A stretch of DNA of 64,000 nt from Gordonia humi (GCF_014197435.1 NZ_JACIFP010000001.1:744001-808000); one strand, 5' to 3'. Positions 16,455 to 25,618 are shown, counted from the first letter of the stretch. Numbers and translations: made by a program. The notes: a model not told the origin generated them from the sequence alone.

Positions 16455-17993
16455 ATGACCGACAGCGCGCAGAGCAGCCGGATGAGCGACGAACAGCGCG
16501 CCGAGCGCCGCAACCGTCTCCTCGCCTCCGCAGCGCAGACGTTGGGCGCGCTCGACGATGTACTCACCCCGCTGGCCGCGCGGTTCGCCGACCGCGGATA
16601 CGCGTTGTACCTGGTGGGAGGCTCAGTTCGGGACGCGGTCCTCGGCCGGCTCAGCAACGATCTGGACTTCACGACCGATGCCCGCCCGACGGTGATCGCG
16701 GAGATCCTCGCCGCGAGCGCATCGGCGGTGTGGGACACCGGCATCGACTTCGGGACGGTCAGCGCACAGATCGCCGACCAGACGGTGGAGATCACCACCT
16801 TCCGATCGGACATGTACGACCAGGTGAGCCGTAATCCGATCGTCAGCTTCGGCGACACTCTCGAGGGCGATCTGATCCGGCGCGACTTCCGCGTCAACGC
16901 CATGGCGGTGCGTCTGCATCCGGACGGCCGACAGGAGTTCTGCGATCCGCTCGACGGTCTGTCGGATCTGCTCGCCGGAGTCATCGACACGCCCTCGGCG
17001 CCGGAGAACTCCTTCAATGATGATCCGCTGCGGATGCTGCGCGGGGTGCGCTTCGTCGCTCAACTCGGCTTCACGCCGGCGCCGCGCGTACTCGAGGCGA
17101 CGCGCGCGATGGTCGACCAGATCGACCGGATCACCGTCGAGCGGATCCGGGTGGAGCTGGACAAGATGATCTGCGGTGAGTATGCGATCGAGGGCGTCGA
17201 CCTGCTCGTCGAGACGGGGCTGGCCGACCGTGTCCTGCCGGAGGTGCCGGGTATGAAGCTGACGATCGACGAGCACCATCAGCACAAGGACGTCTATCAG
17301 CATTCGTTGACGGTGCTGCAGCAGGCCATCGATCTCGAAGCGCTCGACAGCCGCGGCGAGCCGTATCCGGAGACCGGCGACGAGGCGGTCGACGCCGACC
17401 AGTCGCGTTCGCCGGACCTGGTGCTGCGCTGGGCGGCCCTGCTGCACGACATCGGCAAGCCCGCGACGCGGCGGCACGAGGACGGCGGCGGTGTCAGCTT
17501 CCACCATCACGAGGTGGTCGGCGCCAAGATGGTCCGCAAGCGGATGCGCGCGCTCAAATACCCGAAGGCCGTCGTCGATGACGTATCGCAGCTGGTGTTC
17601 CTGCATCTCCGTTTCCACGGTTACGGCGACGGGCGATGGACGGACTCCGCCGTGCGGCGCTACGTCAACGACGCCGGTCCCCTCCTCGGTCGTCTGCACA
17701 AGCTGGTGCGGGCGGACTGCACCACCCGCAACCGGCGTCGCGCTCGCAAGCTGCAGGAGACCTACGACGACCTGGAGCACCGGATCACCGTGCTCAAGGA
17801 GGCCGAGGACCTCGATCGGGTTCGACCCGATCTGGACGGTAACGCGATCATGGAGCTCCTGGGGCTCCCGCCGGGGCCGCTCGTCGGCGAGGCGTGGCGT
17901 TTCCTGAAGGAGCTCCGCCTGGACGCCGGCCCGATGACCCGCGAGGACGCCGAGGCCGCGTTGCAGCAGTGGTGGGCCCGGCGCGAGGGCTGA
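16455..17993 (+). CDS. pcnA: CCA tRNA nucleotidyltransferase
   Basis: Adds or repairs the 3'-CCA end of tRNAs. Its 512 residues begin with the class II nucleotidyltransferase head (LVGGSVRDAVLGR at about 54, then NDLDFTTDARP), the neck region (DDPLRMLRGVRFVAQLGF), an RNA-binding domain and a C-terminal HD domain (LLHDIGKPATR at about 330). The HD domain gives phosphatase or phosphodiesterase activity in some homologues. Length and layout match Rv3907c, and it is divergent from the Nudix gene as in mycobacteria. Confidence 0.96.
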   Translation: MTDSAQSSRMSDEQRAERRNRLLASAAQTLGALDDVLTPLAARFADRGYALYLVGGSVRDAVLGRLSNDLDFTTDARPTVIAEILAASASAVWDTGIDFGTVSAQIADQTVEITTFRSDMYDQVSRNPIVSFGDTLEGDLIRRDFRVNAMAVRLHPDGRQEFCDPLDGLSDLLAGVIDTPSAPENSFNDDPLRMLRGVRFVAQLGFTPAPRVLEATRAMVDQIDRITVERIRVELDKMICGEYAIEGVDLLVETGLADRVLPEVPGMKLTIDEHHQHKDVYQHSLTVLQQAIDLEALDSRGEPYPETGDEAVDADQSRSPDLVLRWAALLHDIGKPATRRHEDGGGVSFHHHEVVGAKMVRKRMRALKYPKAVVDDVSQLVFLHLRFHGYGDGRWTDSAVRRYVNDAGPLLGRLHKLVRADCTTRNRRRARKLQETYDDLEHRITVLKEAEDLDRVRPDLDGNAIMELLGLPPGPLVGEAWRFLKELRLDAGPMTREDAEAALQQWWARREG

Positions 17994-18059
17994 CCCGAGA
18001 CTGCTCCGCAGGTCGAGCGGAGTCGAGCCCCCTCCGGTCGCCCCGGGTAGATTTATCGC

Positions 18060-19151
18060 ATGTACTGCAGTGAACTCGGCGAGCAGTGGCACGCCGCGCG
18101 CGTGGAACCGTCGCTCGCCCACCTGGATGCGGCCGCCGCCGGCCGATCGTCACGAGCCGTCATCGAGACGATCACGAAACACCTTGAGCGCGAGGCGGAA
18201 CGGGGTTCGTACGTCGCCGCCGCCGAGCAGGCGGACACGTTGGCCGCGGGTCGTCGGGCACTCGCGTCGTTGATCGGTCACACGCCGGACGAGCTGTCGT
18301 TCCGCGACAGCGCCCGGACGTCGCTGCGCGCGCTTCTCAACAGCTGGACACTGCCGATGTCGCCGACGGTGTGGGTGGCCAAGAACGAGTTCGGACCGAA
18401 TCTCGCCGAGTTCGAGCACCGCGACTTCGCGGTCCGGGTGCTTCCCGAATCCGACGTGTACGGGCACGTCGACGTCGACGCGTTGGAGAACATGCTGCAG
18501 TTCGAGCAGCCGGACTTCATCCACATCTGCCACATCGGGTCGGCCAGCGGACTGGTGCAACCGGTGGCCGAGATCGTCGCCGTCTCGCACAACGCCGGGG
18601 TTCCCGTGGTGGTCGACATGGCGCAGTCGGTCGGTCACGTTCCGACGGTGACCGGTGCGGACATCGTGTACGGCACGTCGCGCAAGTGGCTGACCGGTCC
18701 GCGTGGAGTCGGCTTCGTGGCCGTTCGTGCCGATTCGCTCGCGGATGTGCGGGTCGAGTCGTCGGACTCGTTCATCGCGGGCCAGCTGGGGCTCGGTGCG
18801 GCGGTCGCCGAGGTCCTCGCGATCGGCCAGCAGAAGGTGTTCCGTGAGCTCGCCGCGATCGGCAGGATTACTCGCGAACGGCTGCGCGGTATCGGCAGCT
18901 GGGAGGTCATGGAGCCGGTCGAGGAGGCTTCGGCCCTGGTCACGCTCGCGACACCGCCCGGTTGGGGATTCTCCGATCTGGAGGCAGCGCGGGACAAGCT
19001 TCTCGAGACCGGGATCCTGGTGACGGCCGCGGACTCGTGGCGGGCACCGTTGGCCGCCGACCAGCCGCATCTGCGTGTGAGCCCGCATCTGGACGTCCGT
19101 CCCGAGCAGCTCGACGCGCTCGCGACCGCCATCCGCACGATGGGCTACTGA
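18060..19151 (+). CDS. Class V aminotransferase-fold PLP enzyme, EgtE-like
   Basis: A 363-residue PLP-dependent enzyme of the aminotransferase class V/cysteine desulfurase group. The PLP lysine is Lys209 in GTSRKWLTGPRGVGFVAVRA; upstream VVVDMAQSVGHVPT supplies the Asp that binds the pyridine nitrogen. The active-site context SRKW.GPRGVGF resembles EgtE, the C-S lyase of ergothioneine synthesis. None of egtA-egtD is nearby, so this may be a standalone egtE or a paralogue with another substrate. There is no clear cysteine-desulfurase active Cys loop. Confidence 0.82.
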   Translation: MYCSELGEQWHAARVEPSLAHLDAAAAGRSSRAVIETITKHLEREAERGSYVAAAEQADTLAAGRRALASLIGHTPDELSFRDSARTSLRALLNSWTLPMSPTVWVAKNEFGPNLAEFEHRDFAVRVLPESDVYGHVDVDALENMLQFEQPDFIHICHIGSASGLVQPVAEIVAVSHNAGVPVVVDMAQSVGHVPTVTGADIVYGTSRKWLTGPRGVGFVAVRADSLADVRVESSDSFIAGQLGLGAAVAEVLAIGQQKVFRELAAIGRITRERLRGIGSWEVMEPVEEASALVTLATPPGWGFSDLEAARDKLLETGILVTAADSWRAPLAADQPHLRVSPHLDVRPEQLDALATAIRTMGY

Positions 19152-19217
19152 AGCGATCAGACGCTGCGTCCCGGCGTGTCGTGGAACCCGACGGCCGCCG
19201 CCCGCGTCTAACCGAGT

Positions 19218-19622
19218 ATGGACGGGGTTATCGAGTACGGCTTCGGGACCGGTGACGGTGACGTCTCGACGTGGCGGTCGTCCGTCGACCTGGATCTGGA
19301 CGGCGACGGTGTGCTCGATGCGGTGTCCCTCGACTTTGACGGAGACGGCCGGGCCGACGACGCGATGTGGGATTCCGACGGTGACGGCGTCGCCGACCGG
19401 TCGGCCCTCGATCTCGACGACGACGGCGTCGCCGAGACGTGCTTCGTCGACGGGGGATCCGGTCTATGGGAACTCCCCGTCGACGCGGACGACCCGGTCC
19501 CGGCGTCGGAGGGTCGCCCGCACGAATCGTTCCTGGACGTCGACGGCGACGGTGTGCCGGACACGGTCCTGCTCGACACCGACGGCGACGGTTACGCCGA
19601 CGAGCATCGACCGATGTCCTGA
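19218..19622 (+). CDS. Acidic protein with six 13-residue calcium-type repeats
   Basis: A 134-residue, very acidic protein of unknown function built from DxDGDGxxD motifs in exact 13-residue steps: four in a row (DLDGDGVLD, DFDGDGRAD, DSDGDGVAD, DLDDDGVAE), a 40-residue spacer, then two more (DVDGDGVPD, DTDGDGYAD). Such loops bind calcium in thrombospondin type 3 repeats and dockerins. It has no signal peptide or membrane helix, so a cytosolic location or non-classical export would be needed. From memory, a similar small acidic protein lies near pcnA in mycobacteria. Its stop is 4 bp from the convergent MFS gene. Confidence 0.78.
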   Translation: MDGVIEYGFGTGDGDVSTWRSSVDLDLDGDGVLDAVSLDFDGDGRADDAMWDSDGDGVADRSALDLDDDGVAETCFVDGGSGLWELPVDADDPVPASEGRPHESFLDVDGDGVPDTVLLDTDGDGYADEHRPMS

Positions 19623-19626
19623 TCCC

Positions 19627-20925
19627 TCACACCTGCGCCTGCTCCCGCTCCACCGTCGCTCGGTCCGGGCCTTCGACGACGGTCGCGTCGACGCGTCTGA
19701 TCAGCAGAGCACCCACTAGATAGATCGCGCTGCCCGCGACGACGATCGGGATCGAGAATCCGTCGGCGGGGATGGAGAAGGCCGCGACGAACATGGCGGC
19801 CACATAGGCGGAGTTGAACAGGGCGTCCTGAACGGCGAACACCTGGCCGCGATACGAGTCGGGCACGTCGCACTGCATCGCGACGTCGCCGCACAGTTTC
19901 ACCGTCTGCCCGACGAGGCCGAGGACGACGGCCGCGATCAGCACCGTGTACGAGGTGAGGGTGCCGACAAGCGCTTCGGCCGCCGCGCCGCCGATGAGCG
20001 CGCCGCCGATCGTGGTCCGTCGCCCGAACCGATGAACCGACCAGGGGGTGGCGACCGCGGCCGCCAGCGCGCCGACGGCCACGGCGCCGCCGATCGCGGC
20101 GATCGCCGGAACACCCGTGCCCAGCGGCGGTCCGAGGTCCATCCGGCGCACCACCATGAACAGCATCAACGTGTTCATGCCGAAGACGAGCCGGTGCACC
20201 CCGATGGCGCCGAGAGCGACGCCGACGCTCGGATGCGCGGCGACGGCCCGCACCCCGTGCGCGAGGCCCCGGCCGAGCGAGTACACCGCCGAATGGCCGG
20301 AACCGTCTGGTCTGTCCGGCCCGAGTCGTCGGGCGGCGAACGTCGCCGCGATCAGACCCGAGCACGCCGCGAACACGGATCCGGCCACGAGCGTCGCGCC
20401 CGACCCGCCGTTATCGGCGCCGAAGAGCACGCGCAGCAGCGCCGACACCCCCGCTCCGACGGCCAGCATCGCCGCGCCGAGGGTCGTGAAGACGGCATTG
20501 ACCTCGATGATCACCGACTGCGACGCCACGTGGGGCAGACCGGCCGACAGTCCGGACGCCACGAAGCGGCTGCACCCGGTCACGAGCAGGGCGGCGAGCA
20601 GGACGACGGTGTCGGGCGCCCCCGAACTCGTGGCGATCGCCACGCCGAGCACCGCCACGGCTCGCAGCACATTGACCCAGACCAGCACCCGTCGTCGATC
20701 CCAGTGGTCGAGGAGTGCGCCGGTGAACGGGCCGAGCACCGAATACGGGAGCAGGAGCACGGCGAATCCGCCCGCCACGGCAAGCGGATCGGTGTGGCGA
20801 TCGGGATTGAACAGAATGGAGAATGCGAGCGCCGCCTGAAATGCGCCGTCGCTGATCTGACTGAGCACCCGGACGCTCAGAAGACGAAGCAGGCCGGGAC
20901 TCTTGACCTGCGTCCAGAAGCTCAC
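19627..20925 (-). CDS. MFS transporter (Rv0037c position)
   Basis: A 432-residue major facilitator protein with about 12 membrane helices. The loop between helices 2 and 3 carries LLDHWDRRRVLVWVNVLRA, the MFS signature region, and the second half repeats it (VHRFGRRTTIGGAL). Substrate unknown; the closest mycobacterial position match is Rv0037c. It is divergent from the YqgE gene, as in that genome. Confidence 0.88.
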   Translation of the reverse strand: MSFWTQVKSPGLLRLLSVRVLSQISDGAFQAALAFSILFNPDRHTDPLAVAGGFAVLLLPYSVLGPFTGALLDHWDRRRVLVWVNVLRAVAVLGVAIATSSGAPDTVVLLAALLVTGCSRFVASGLSAGLPHVASQSVIIEVNAVFTTLGAAMLAVGAGVSALLRVLFGADNGGSGATLVAGSVFAACSGLIAATFAARRLGPDRPDGSGHSAVYSLGRGLAHGVRAVAAHPSVGVALGAIGVHRLVFGMNTLMLFMVVRRMDLGPPLGTGVPAIAAIGGAVAVGALAAAVATPWSVHRFGRRTTIGGALIGGAAAEALVGTLTSYTVLIAAVVLGLVGQTVKLCGDVAMQCDVPDSYRGQVFAVQDALFNSAYVAAMFVAAFSIPADGFSIPIVVAGSAIYLVGALLIRRVDATVVEGPDRATVEREQAQV

Positions 20926-21039
20926 CGATCGAGCCTACCGACCGTTTCTGTGGTACCGGTGAGTACAGATGCACCTCACAGTTCCGCGATGATCGCGACC
21001 CGCGCGGTCGTCTCCGGGCGTCGGTGATGACATGATGAA

Positions 21040-21633
21040 GTGGTGTCCGACGGTGAATTCGCAGACGATGCACCCGAGGTGGCTCCCGGGTCGCTCCTGA
21101 TCGCGTCGACGGCGCTGTCGGCTCCGGCCTTCGCGCGGACCGTCGTCTACATCATCGAACACGACGAGCAGGGCACCCTCGGTGTGGTCCTGAACCGGAT
21201 GAGCGACGCGGCCGTCTACAACATCCTCCCCCGGTGGGCGGATCTCGCGGCGAGCCCCCGCGCGGTGTTCGTCGGCGGGCCGGTGGGCACGTCGTCGGCG
21301 TTGTGCCTGGGGGTCGCGAAGAGCGGCGTGGTGGTGGCCGACCAGCCCAAGCTCCACCAGGTCCTCGGGCCGGTCGCGATGGTCGATCTCGATGCGGACC
21401 CCGACCAGATGGCGGAGGTGCTCGCCGGCGTCCGCATCTTCGCCGGGTACGCGGGATGGGAACCCGGTCAACTCGACGAGGAGCTCGCCGACAACAGCTG
21501 GATCGTCGCACCCGGACTGCCGACGGATCTGCTGTCGGAGCCATCGGTGGACGTGTGGCAACAGGTGCTGTCGCGGCAACCGTGGCCGTTACCGCTGCTG
21601 TCGACGTATCCGCTTCGACCGGACGACAATTGA
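21040..21633 (+). CDS. YqgE/AlgH family protein
   Basis: A 197-residue member of the UPF0301/DUF179 family, found across bacteria with unknown biochemical role. Family landmarks are visible: PGSLLIASTALSAPAFARTVVYIIEHDEQGTLGVVLNR and the VFVGGPV loop, then FAGYAGWEPGQLDEEL. The start is one of two tandem GTG codons at 21040 and 21043. It matches Rv0038 by position and is followed 22 bp later by the DedA gene. Confidence 0.92.
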   Translation: MVSDGEFADDAPEVAPGSLLIASTALSAPAFARTVVYIIEHDEQGTLGVVLNRMSDAAVYNILPRWADLAASPRAVFVGGPVGTSSALCLGVAKSGVVVADQPKLHQVLGPVAMVDLDADPDQMAEVLAGVRIFAGYAGWEPGQLDEELADNSWIVAPGLPTDLLSEPSVDVWQQVLSRQPWPLPLLSTYPLRPDDN

Positions 21634-21655
21634 GCACACGGCGGTTAGTTGACAC

Positions 21656-22291
21656 ATGGATGCTTTGACCGGTCAGCTGACCTCGCTGATCGAAGCGGTT
21701 CCCGCATGGGCGGTCTATCTCATAGCCATCGGCGTGGTGTTCCTCGAGACGGCCGTGATCCTGGTCGGCCTCGTCGCGCCGAGTGAGGCGATACTGATCG
21801 CGGCGGGCGTGTTGGCGGCGGTCGGCACTCCGCACATCTGGATCCTCGTCGTGGGTTGCGGGTTGGCGGCGGTCGCCGGGGATTCCACCGGATACCTGGT
21901 CGGCCGTGGTCTCGGACCGCGTCTCGGAGCGTCCAAGCTGGGACGCAAGCTGGCCCGGCGCGCGATCCGTTCCGGCCATAACGCGCCGAGTGGCGGTGAC
22001 GCGGTGATCGCGGTGGCCGGTGCCCGCTGGGTCGGCTTCGTGCGCAGCGTGAGCCCGCTGGTGGCCGGTGCCCGGAGGATGCCGTACCGACGGTTCGTCC
22101 TGGCCAGTGCGATCGGGGGCGTCTCGTGGACTGCCACGGTTCTGATGGTGTCCTACGTGGTCGGCGAGACGCTCGGAGCGGAGGTGGCGCTCATCGTCGC
22201 GATCGGCGTCGGTGCTCTCGCTCTGGCGCTGTTGATCTTCCGCCGGTGGCGAGCGATCCGTCAGACGCCGTCGTCGACCGGCTCGCCCTGA
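21656..22291 (+). CDS. DedA-family membrane protein
   Basis: A 211-residue DedA/VTT-domain protein with about five membrane helices. DedA proteins act as lipid scramblases or flippases, for example for undecaprenyl phosphate, and support envelope integrity. Landmarks: FLETAVILVGLVAPSEAILIAAG, AAVAGDSTGYLVGRGLG and the FVRSVSPLVAGARRMPYRRFV segment that carries the conserved Arg. Its last 31 bp overlap the convergent symporter gene. Confidence 0.88.
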   Translation: MDALTGQLTSLIEAVPAWAVYLIAIGVVFLETAVILVGLVAPSEAILIAAGVLAAVGTPHIWILVVGCGLAAVAGDSTGYLVGRGLGPRLGASKLGRKLARRAIRSGHNAPSGGDAVIAVAGARWVGFVRSVSPLVAGARRMPYRRFVLASAIGGVSWTATVLMVSYVVGETLGAEVALIVAIGVGALALALLIFRRWRAIRQTPSSTGSP

Positions 22292-23250
22292 CGGTGGTAC
22301 CGGTTCGCCATCCACGCGCAGATGATCAGCTGGAGCTGATGGAAGATCATCAGCGGCAGCACCATGAAGCCGACCACTGATCCGGCGAACATGACGCTGG
22401 CGAGCGGCAGCCCGGTGGTCAGACTCTTCTTCGTGCCGCAGAACTGCACGGCGATCATGTCCTCGCGGCTGAATCCCAGACGTTTGGGCACGTACCAGGT
22501 GACGACCAGCATCACCACGATGAGCAGGGTCGACACGATGATCACCAGTATCACGTCGAGTACGCCGACCTTGCTCCAGAGGCCGGACTTCACACCCTCG
22601 CTGAAGGCGACGTAGACGACCATCACGATCGATCCGCGATCCACGAGCTTGGTGGACTCGGCGTGCTTGCCCAGGAACGGATTGACCAGCGGCCGAGCGA
22701 TCTGCCCGACGATGAAGGGGACGAGGATCTTCAGTACGATCTCGAGGATCGACTCGCCGCTGATATGCACGCCCGCATCGGTACTCATCAGCAAGACCAC
22801 CAGGGCCGGTGTCACGACGACGCCGAGAAGATTCGACGCCGACGCACTGACGATGGCTCCCGGCACGTTGCCGCGGGCGATCGAGGTGAACGCGATCGAC
22901 GACTGCACGGTCGACGGCACGAGTGTCAGGTAGAGGAATCCGTCGGCCAGGGCGGAGCCGATCAGATGCGTCAGGAGGGGGTGGAGCGCCAGCCCGATCA
23001 GGGGGAACAGGACGAATGTGAACGCGAGGATCACGGTGTGCAGACGCCAGTGGGTGAGACCGTCGAGGGCCTCGCGCGGGGACAGCCGCGTCCCGTACAG
23101 GAAGAACAGCAGGGCGATGAGCGCGGTGACCACCCAGTCCATGACGTCGGCGAAGGCTCCCCCGGCGGGGAAGATCGCGGCGACGACGACGGCCAGGAAG
23201 ATCGAGACGATGAATCCGTCGATCGGTGAGTTCGCGAGGAGTCTGCGCAT
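22261..23250 (-). CDS. Bile acid:sodium symporter family transporter
   Basis: A 329-residue SBF-like transporter with about nine or ten membrane helices. The family core is seen in LYGTRLSPREALDGLTHWRLH, FLYLTLVPSTVQSSIAFTSIARGNVPGAIVSASASNLLGV and the later CGTKKSLTTGLPLA motif. It resembles the YfeH/DUF4137 branch, whose substrate is unknown. Expression may interfere with DedA because the 3' ends overlap by 31 bp. The SdpI-type gene ends 3 bp upstream, so the two form an operon. Confidence 0.88.
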   Translation of the reverse strand: MRRLLANSPIDGFIVSIFLAVVVAAIFPAGGAFADVMDWVVTALIALLFFLYGTRLSPREALDGLTHWRLHTVILAFTFVLFPLIGLALHPLLTHLIGSALADGFLYLTLVPSTVQSSIAFTSIARGNVPGAIVSASASNLLGVVVTPALVVLLMSTDAGVHISGESILEIVLKILVPFIVGQIARPLVNPFLGKHAESTKLVDRGSIVMVVYVAFSEGVKSGLWSKVGVLDVILVIIVSTLLIVVMLVVTWYVPKRLGFSREDMIAVQFCGTKKSLTTGLPLASVMFAGSVVGFMVLPLMIFHQLQLIICAWMANRYHRQGEPVDDGV

Positions 23251-23253
23251 ACG

Positions 23254-23799
23254 TCAGCGCGCGGCGTCGACGGCTTCGTCGGCTGCGTGCTCGGTGGTGC
23301 ACATCCCCTGCAGCGCGCAGGAGCCACAGCTGGACGTACCGCAGTCGGCGGCCGGATCCCCCGGCTGGGCGGACGTGCCGCACGAGTCGGCGGACTGATC
23401 GTCGGATCCGCCCGAGCAGCAGTCCGCGCTGCAACCGCCCTGATCCTCGGGCTCGGGGACCGTCGCGGCCACCCGCACGCCGATGCCCGCGACGATCGAC
23501 ACGATCACGAAGCTCACGAGCACGGCGCCGAAGCCGAACAGGAAGCCGAGGTCGCCGCCGAAGGCGAGTACGCCGCCGATCAGGAGAACCAGTGCGGCAG
23601 CGCAGAATCCGGGAGCAGCCACCTTGTTGCCGAGGGCGAAGGCTTCGGCCGAGCGCATGGTCTCGGCCGAGCGGACACCGAACCAGCGGTTGCGCTCCAG
23701 ACGGCCGGTCAGTCCGCCAATGCCCACAGAAGCCCAGAAGACGGCGAGCACGAGTGCGATGACTGCGGAGACCATGGACAGGATATGCACGGCTCTCAC
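23254..23799 (-). CDS. SdpI-like membrane protein with cysteine-rich tail
   Basis: A 181-residue protein related to SdpI/YhfL and placed like Rv0039c. The N-terminal 110 residues hold three membrane helices with the SdpI motif GLTGRLERNRWFGVRSAETMRSAEAF between helices 1 and 2. The rest is an unusual soluble tail with eight cysteines in about 45 residues (CSADCC, then single Cys, then CGTSSCGSC and GMC), plus Asp and Ser. This could hold a metal or form disulfides outside the membrane. The start is uncertain: GTG 23799 is used; ATG 23775 and ATG 23838 are alternatives, and none has a good ribosome site. Confidence 0.78.
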   Translation of the reverse strand: MRAVHILSMVSAVIALVLAVFWASVGIGGLTGRLERNRWFGVRSAETMRSAEAFALGNKVAAPGFCAAALVLLIGGVLAFGGDLGFLFGFGAVLVSFVIVSIVAGIGVRVAATVPEPEDQGGCSADCCSGGSDDQSADSCGTSAQPGDPAADCGTSSCGSCALQGMCTTEHAADEAVDAAR

Positions 23800-23950
23800 T
23801 GTACGACGACGGGTCGGCCGGTGGGGAATCGTCGTCATGCGGCAGTGATGCAGGTCGCGGTGCACGGTCGACGGCGCTCCGCCGGCCGGAGTCGCAACGC
23901 TCGGATCGCTGTGAACCGAAACTGTCGGACCCTCGGTCTATCCTTATGGC

Positions 23951-25504
23951 GTGAGTAACAGAGTATTCGAACCCACGACCGATTCGGCGCTCGAATCCCG
24001 GGTCGACCTGCTCTTCGCGAAGGGCACGTCGGCCGCCGGCGCCGCCCGGGGTCTGGACGCGGTCGGCGACACCGACCATCTCGCGGCGCTCCTCGCCCAC
24101 TACGGCGGCGTCCGTGCCGCGGCCGACTATTCGATCCTGGCCACCGCGTCGCACTTGGCGGAGGCCTGCGAGGAGGAGTACCTCGTCGCCATGGCCGCCC
24201 ACCGCGAGCAGGTCGAGGCCACGGCCGCGGGCTTCACCGAGGCGGCTGCCCGCGCCGCGGCCGGCGAGGATCCGTTCAGTCGGTACGGCCCGACCGGCGA
24301 CGAGCGCGCGATCGCGCAACTGGGCGCGGCGTTCAACTGCACTCCCGGCCTCGCCCGACGCCTCATCGAGTCCGGCCACGCGCTGCGGTACCGGTTCCCG
24401 GAGACCGGCGCGCTGTTGGCCGCGGGGCGGATAGACAAGCCCCGGTTCGACGCGGTGGTCTCACAGGCCTCTCTCGTTGCCGATGAGAAGATCGTCGATT
24501 TCGACGCGACGCTCGCCGAGGCGATCGCCTCCCGTCCGGCCATGGGGTTCCAGCGCTTCGCCGCCATGGTCGATGCCACGATCGCAGCGGTCGACCCCGA
24601 GGCGCTCGAACTCCGCAAGGAGAACGTCGCCCGGGATCGGGGAATCACTGTTCGGCCCGACCGTCGAGTACCGGGCCGGTCCCGGGTCAGCGGTCGACTC
24701 ACCACCGAGGGCGGCGCGACCTTCGACGCCGCGCTCGACGGTCTCGCGGCCGCGGTCCACGCCGACGACCCGCGGACCAAGGCGCAGCTGCGCGCCGATG
24801 CGGTGGTCGCTCTCGCGCAGGGCACGACCCTCGACTGCGGGTGCGACGCGTGTGTCGCGGCCCCCGGGCCGACCACTCCCGCCCCGGCTCCGCTCGCGGC
24901 CGGCTGGTTCCACATCGTCGTCAACATGTCCACGCTCGTCGGCGCCGACGACGCTCCCGCCTATATCGACGGCCACGGCGTCGTCGACGCCGAGACCGCG
25001 CGAGGGCTGCTCGCCGAGGCCAAGCGGTCGTACGTCCACGCGGACGCCGCGACCCCGGACGGGCTCACCTACACGCCCTCTCCCCGAGTGGCCGATCTCG
25101 TCCGCTGCGGCGACCTCTGGTGCTCCTGGCCCGGATGCGACGCCCCCGCGTGGCAGTCCGATCTGGACCACCTCCAGGAGTTCGACCACGCGAACCCCGC
25201 CGCCGGCGGGAGGACCACCCGTGCCGGACTGGCACCCCTGTGCCGTCTTCACCACCGCGTGAAGACGTTCACCGACTGGCGCGACTACCGTGACAACCTC
25301 GGCCGCATCGTTCTGGTCTCCCCCGAAGGCCGACTGACCGTCGGCACCGGATTCACCGGCGCCGACCTCTTCCCCGCGCTCAAGCAGGGCCGAGCCGGGC
25401 CCACCGGCGCGGACTGTCTCCGCGACAAGGCCGGTCGCGAACGCGCCCGACTCCGCCGCCTCCGTGAGCGGCGCGAGGCGGACGAGCCGCCACCGCTCTT
25501 CTGA
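23951..25504 (+). CDS. DUF222 protein with C-terminal HNH nuclease motif (13E12 family)
   Basis: A 517-residue member of the 13E12-repeat family, multicopy in mycolata genomes and often near mobile DNA. The DUF222 part covers about 30-300 (VDLLFAKG through AQLRADAVVALAQG), and an HNH motif sits near 395-430 (CSWPGCDAPAWQSDLDHLQEFDHANP...LAPLCRLHHRVK). The two Cys pairs and DLDH...H..H are intact, so nuclease chemistry is possible. The start is a GTG at 23951. Target and purpose are unknown. It interrupts the order SdpI-leuS seen in mycobacteria. Confidence 0.9.
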   Translation: MSNRVFEPTTDSALESRVDLLFAKGTSAAGAARGLDAVGDTDHLAALLAHYGGVRAAADYSILATASHLAEACEEEYLVAMAAHREQVEATAAGFTEAAARAAAGEDPFSRYGPTGDERAIAQLGAAFNCTPGLARRLIESGHALRYRFPETGALLAAGRIDKPRFDAVVSQASLVADEKIVDFDATLAEAIASRPAMGFQRFAAMVDATIAAVDPEALELRKENVARDRGITVRPDRRVPGRSRVSGRLTTEGGATFDAALDGLAAAVHADDPRTKAQLRADAVVALAQGTTLDCGCDACVAAPGPTTPAPAPLAAGWFHIVVNMSTLVGADDAPAYIDGHGVVDAETARGLLAEAKRSYVHADAATPDGLTYTPSPRVADLVRCGDLWCSWPGCDAPAWQSDLDHLQEFDHANPAAGGRTTRAGLAPLCRLHHRVKTFTDWRDYRDNLGRIVLVSPEGRLTVGTGFTGADLFPALKQGRAGPTGADCLRDKAGRERARLRRLRERREADEPPPLF

Positions 25505-25575
25505 GATTCGGCCGATCAGGTGGCCATCTGTGCCCGATCGAGGCGAAGAACTGTGCCTCCCCCAGGTGGGCGGTT

Positions 25576-25595
25576 CATTCGATCCGTATCGAATG
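25576..25595. promoter_or_regulatory. Candidate operator before the 14-helix MFS exporter
   Basis: CATTCGAT-CCGT-ATCGAATG is a perfect 8-bp inverted repeat with a 4-base spacer, 23 bp before the exporter ATG. The form is typical of TetR-family operators. No regulator gene is adjacent, so control would come from elsewhere in the genome. Confidence 0.65.
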
Positions 25596-25618
25596 TCGGT
25601 AATCGATAGCCTCCACAG

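Noticed and set aside
19287..19610. CRISPR-like or tandem DNA repeat array
   Set aside because: The 39-bp periodicity is explained by coding for 13-residue calcium-loop repeats; there are no spacers.
21152..24379. Long minus-strand frame antisense to YqgE and DedA and crossing the symporter and SdpI genes
   Set aside because: Low-complexity Arg/Asp/His sequence without domain patterns; recognised genes occupy every part of it.
23951..25504. Homing endonuclease or active mobile element
   Set aside because: DUF222/HNH 13E12-type proteins are common multicopy genes in mycolata, and no repeats or intron ends flank this copy.
25505..25618. tRNA or small RNA gene
   Set aside because: No cloverleaf or stable structure except the short operator palindrome.
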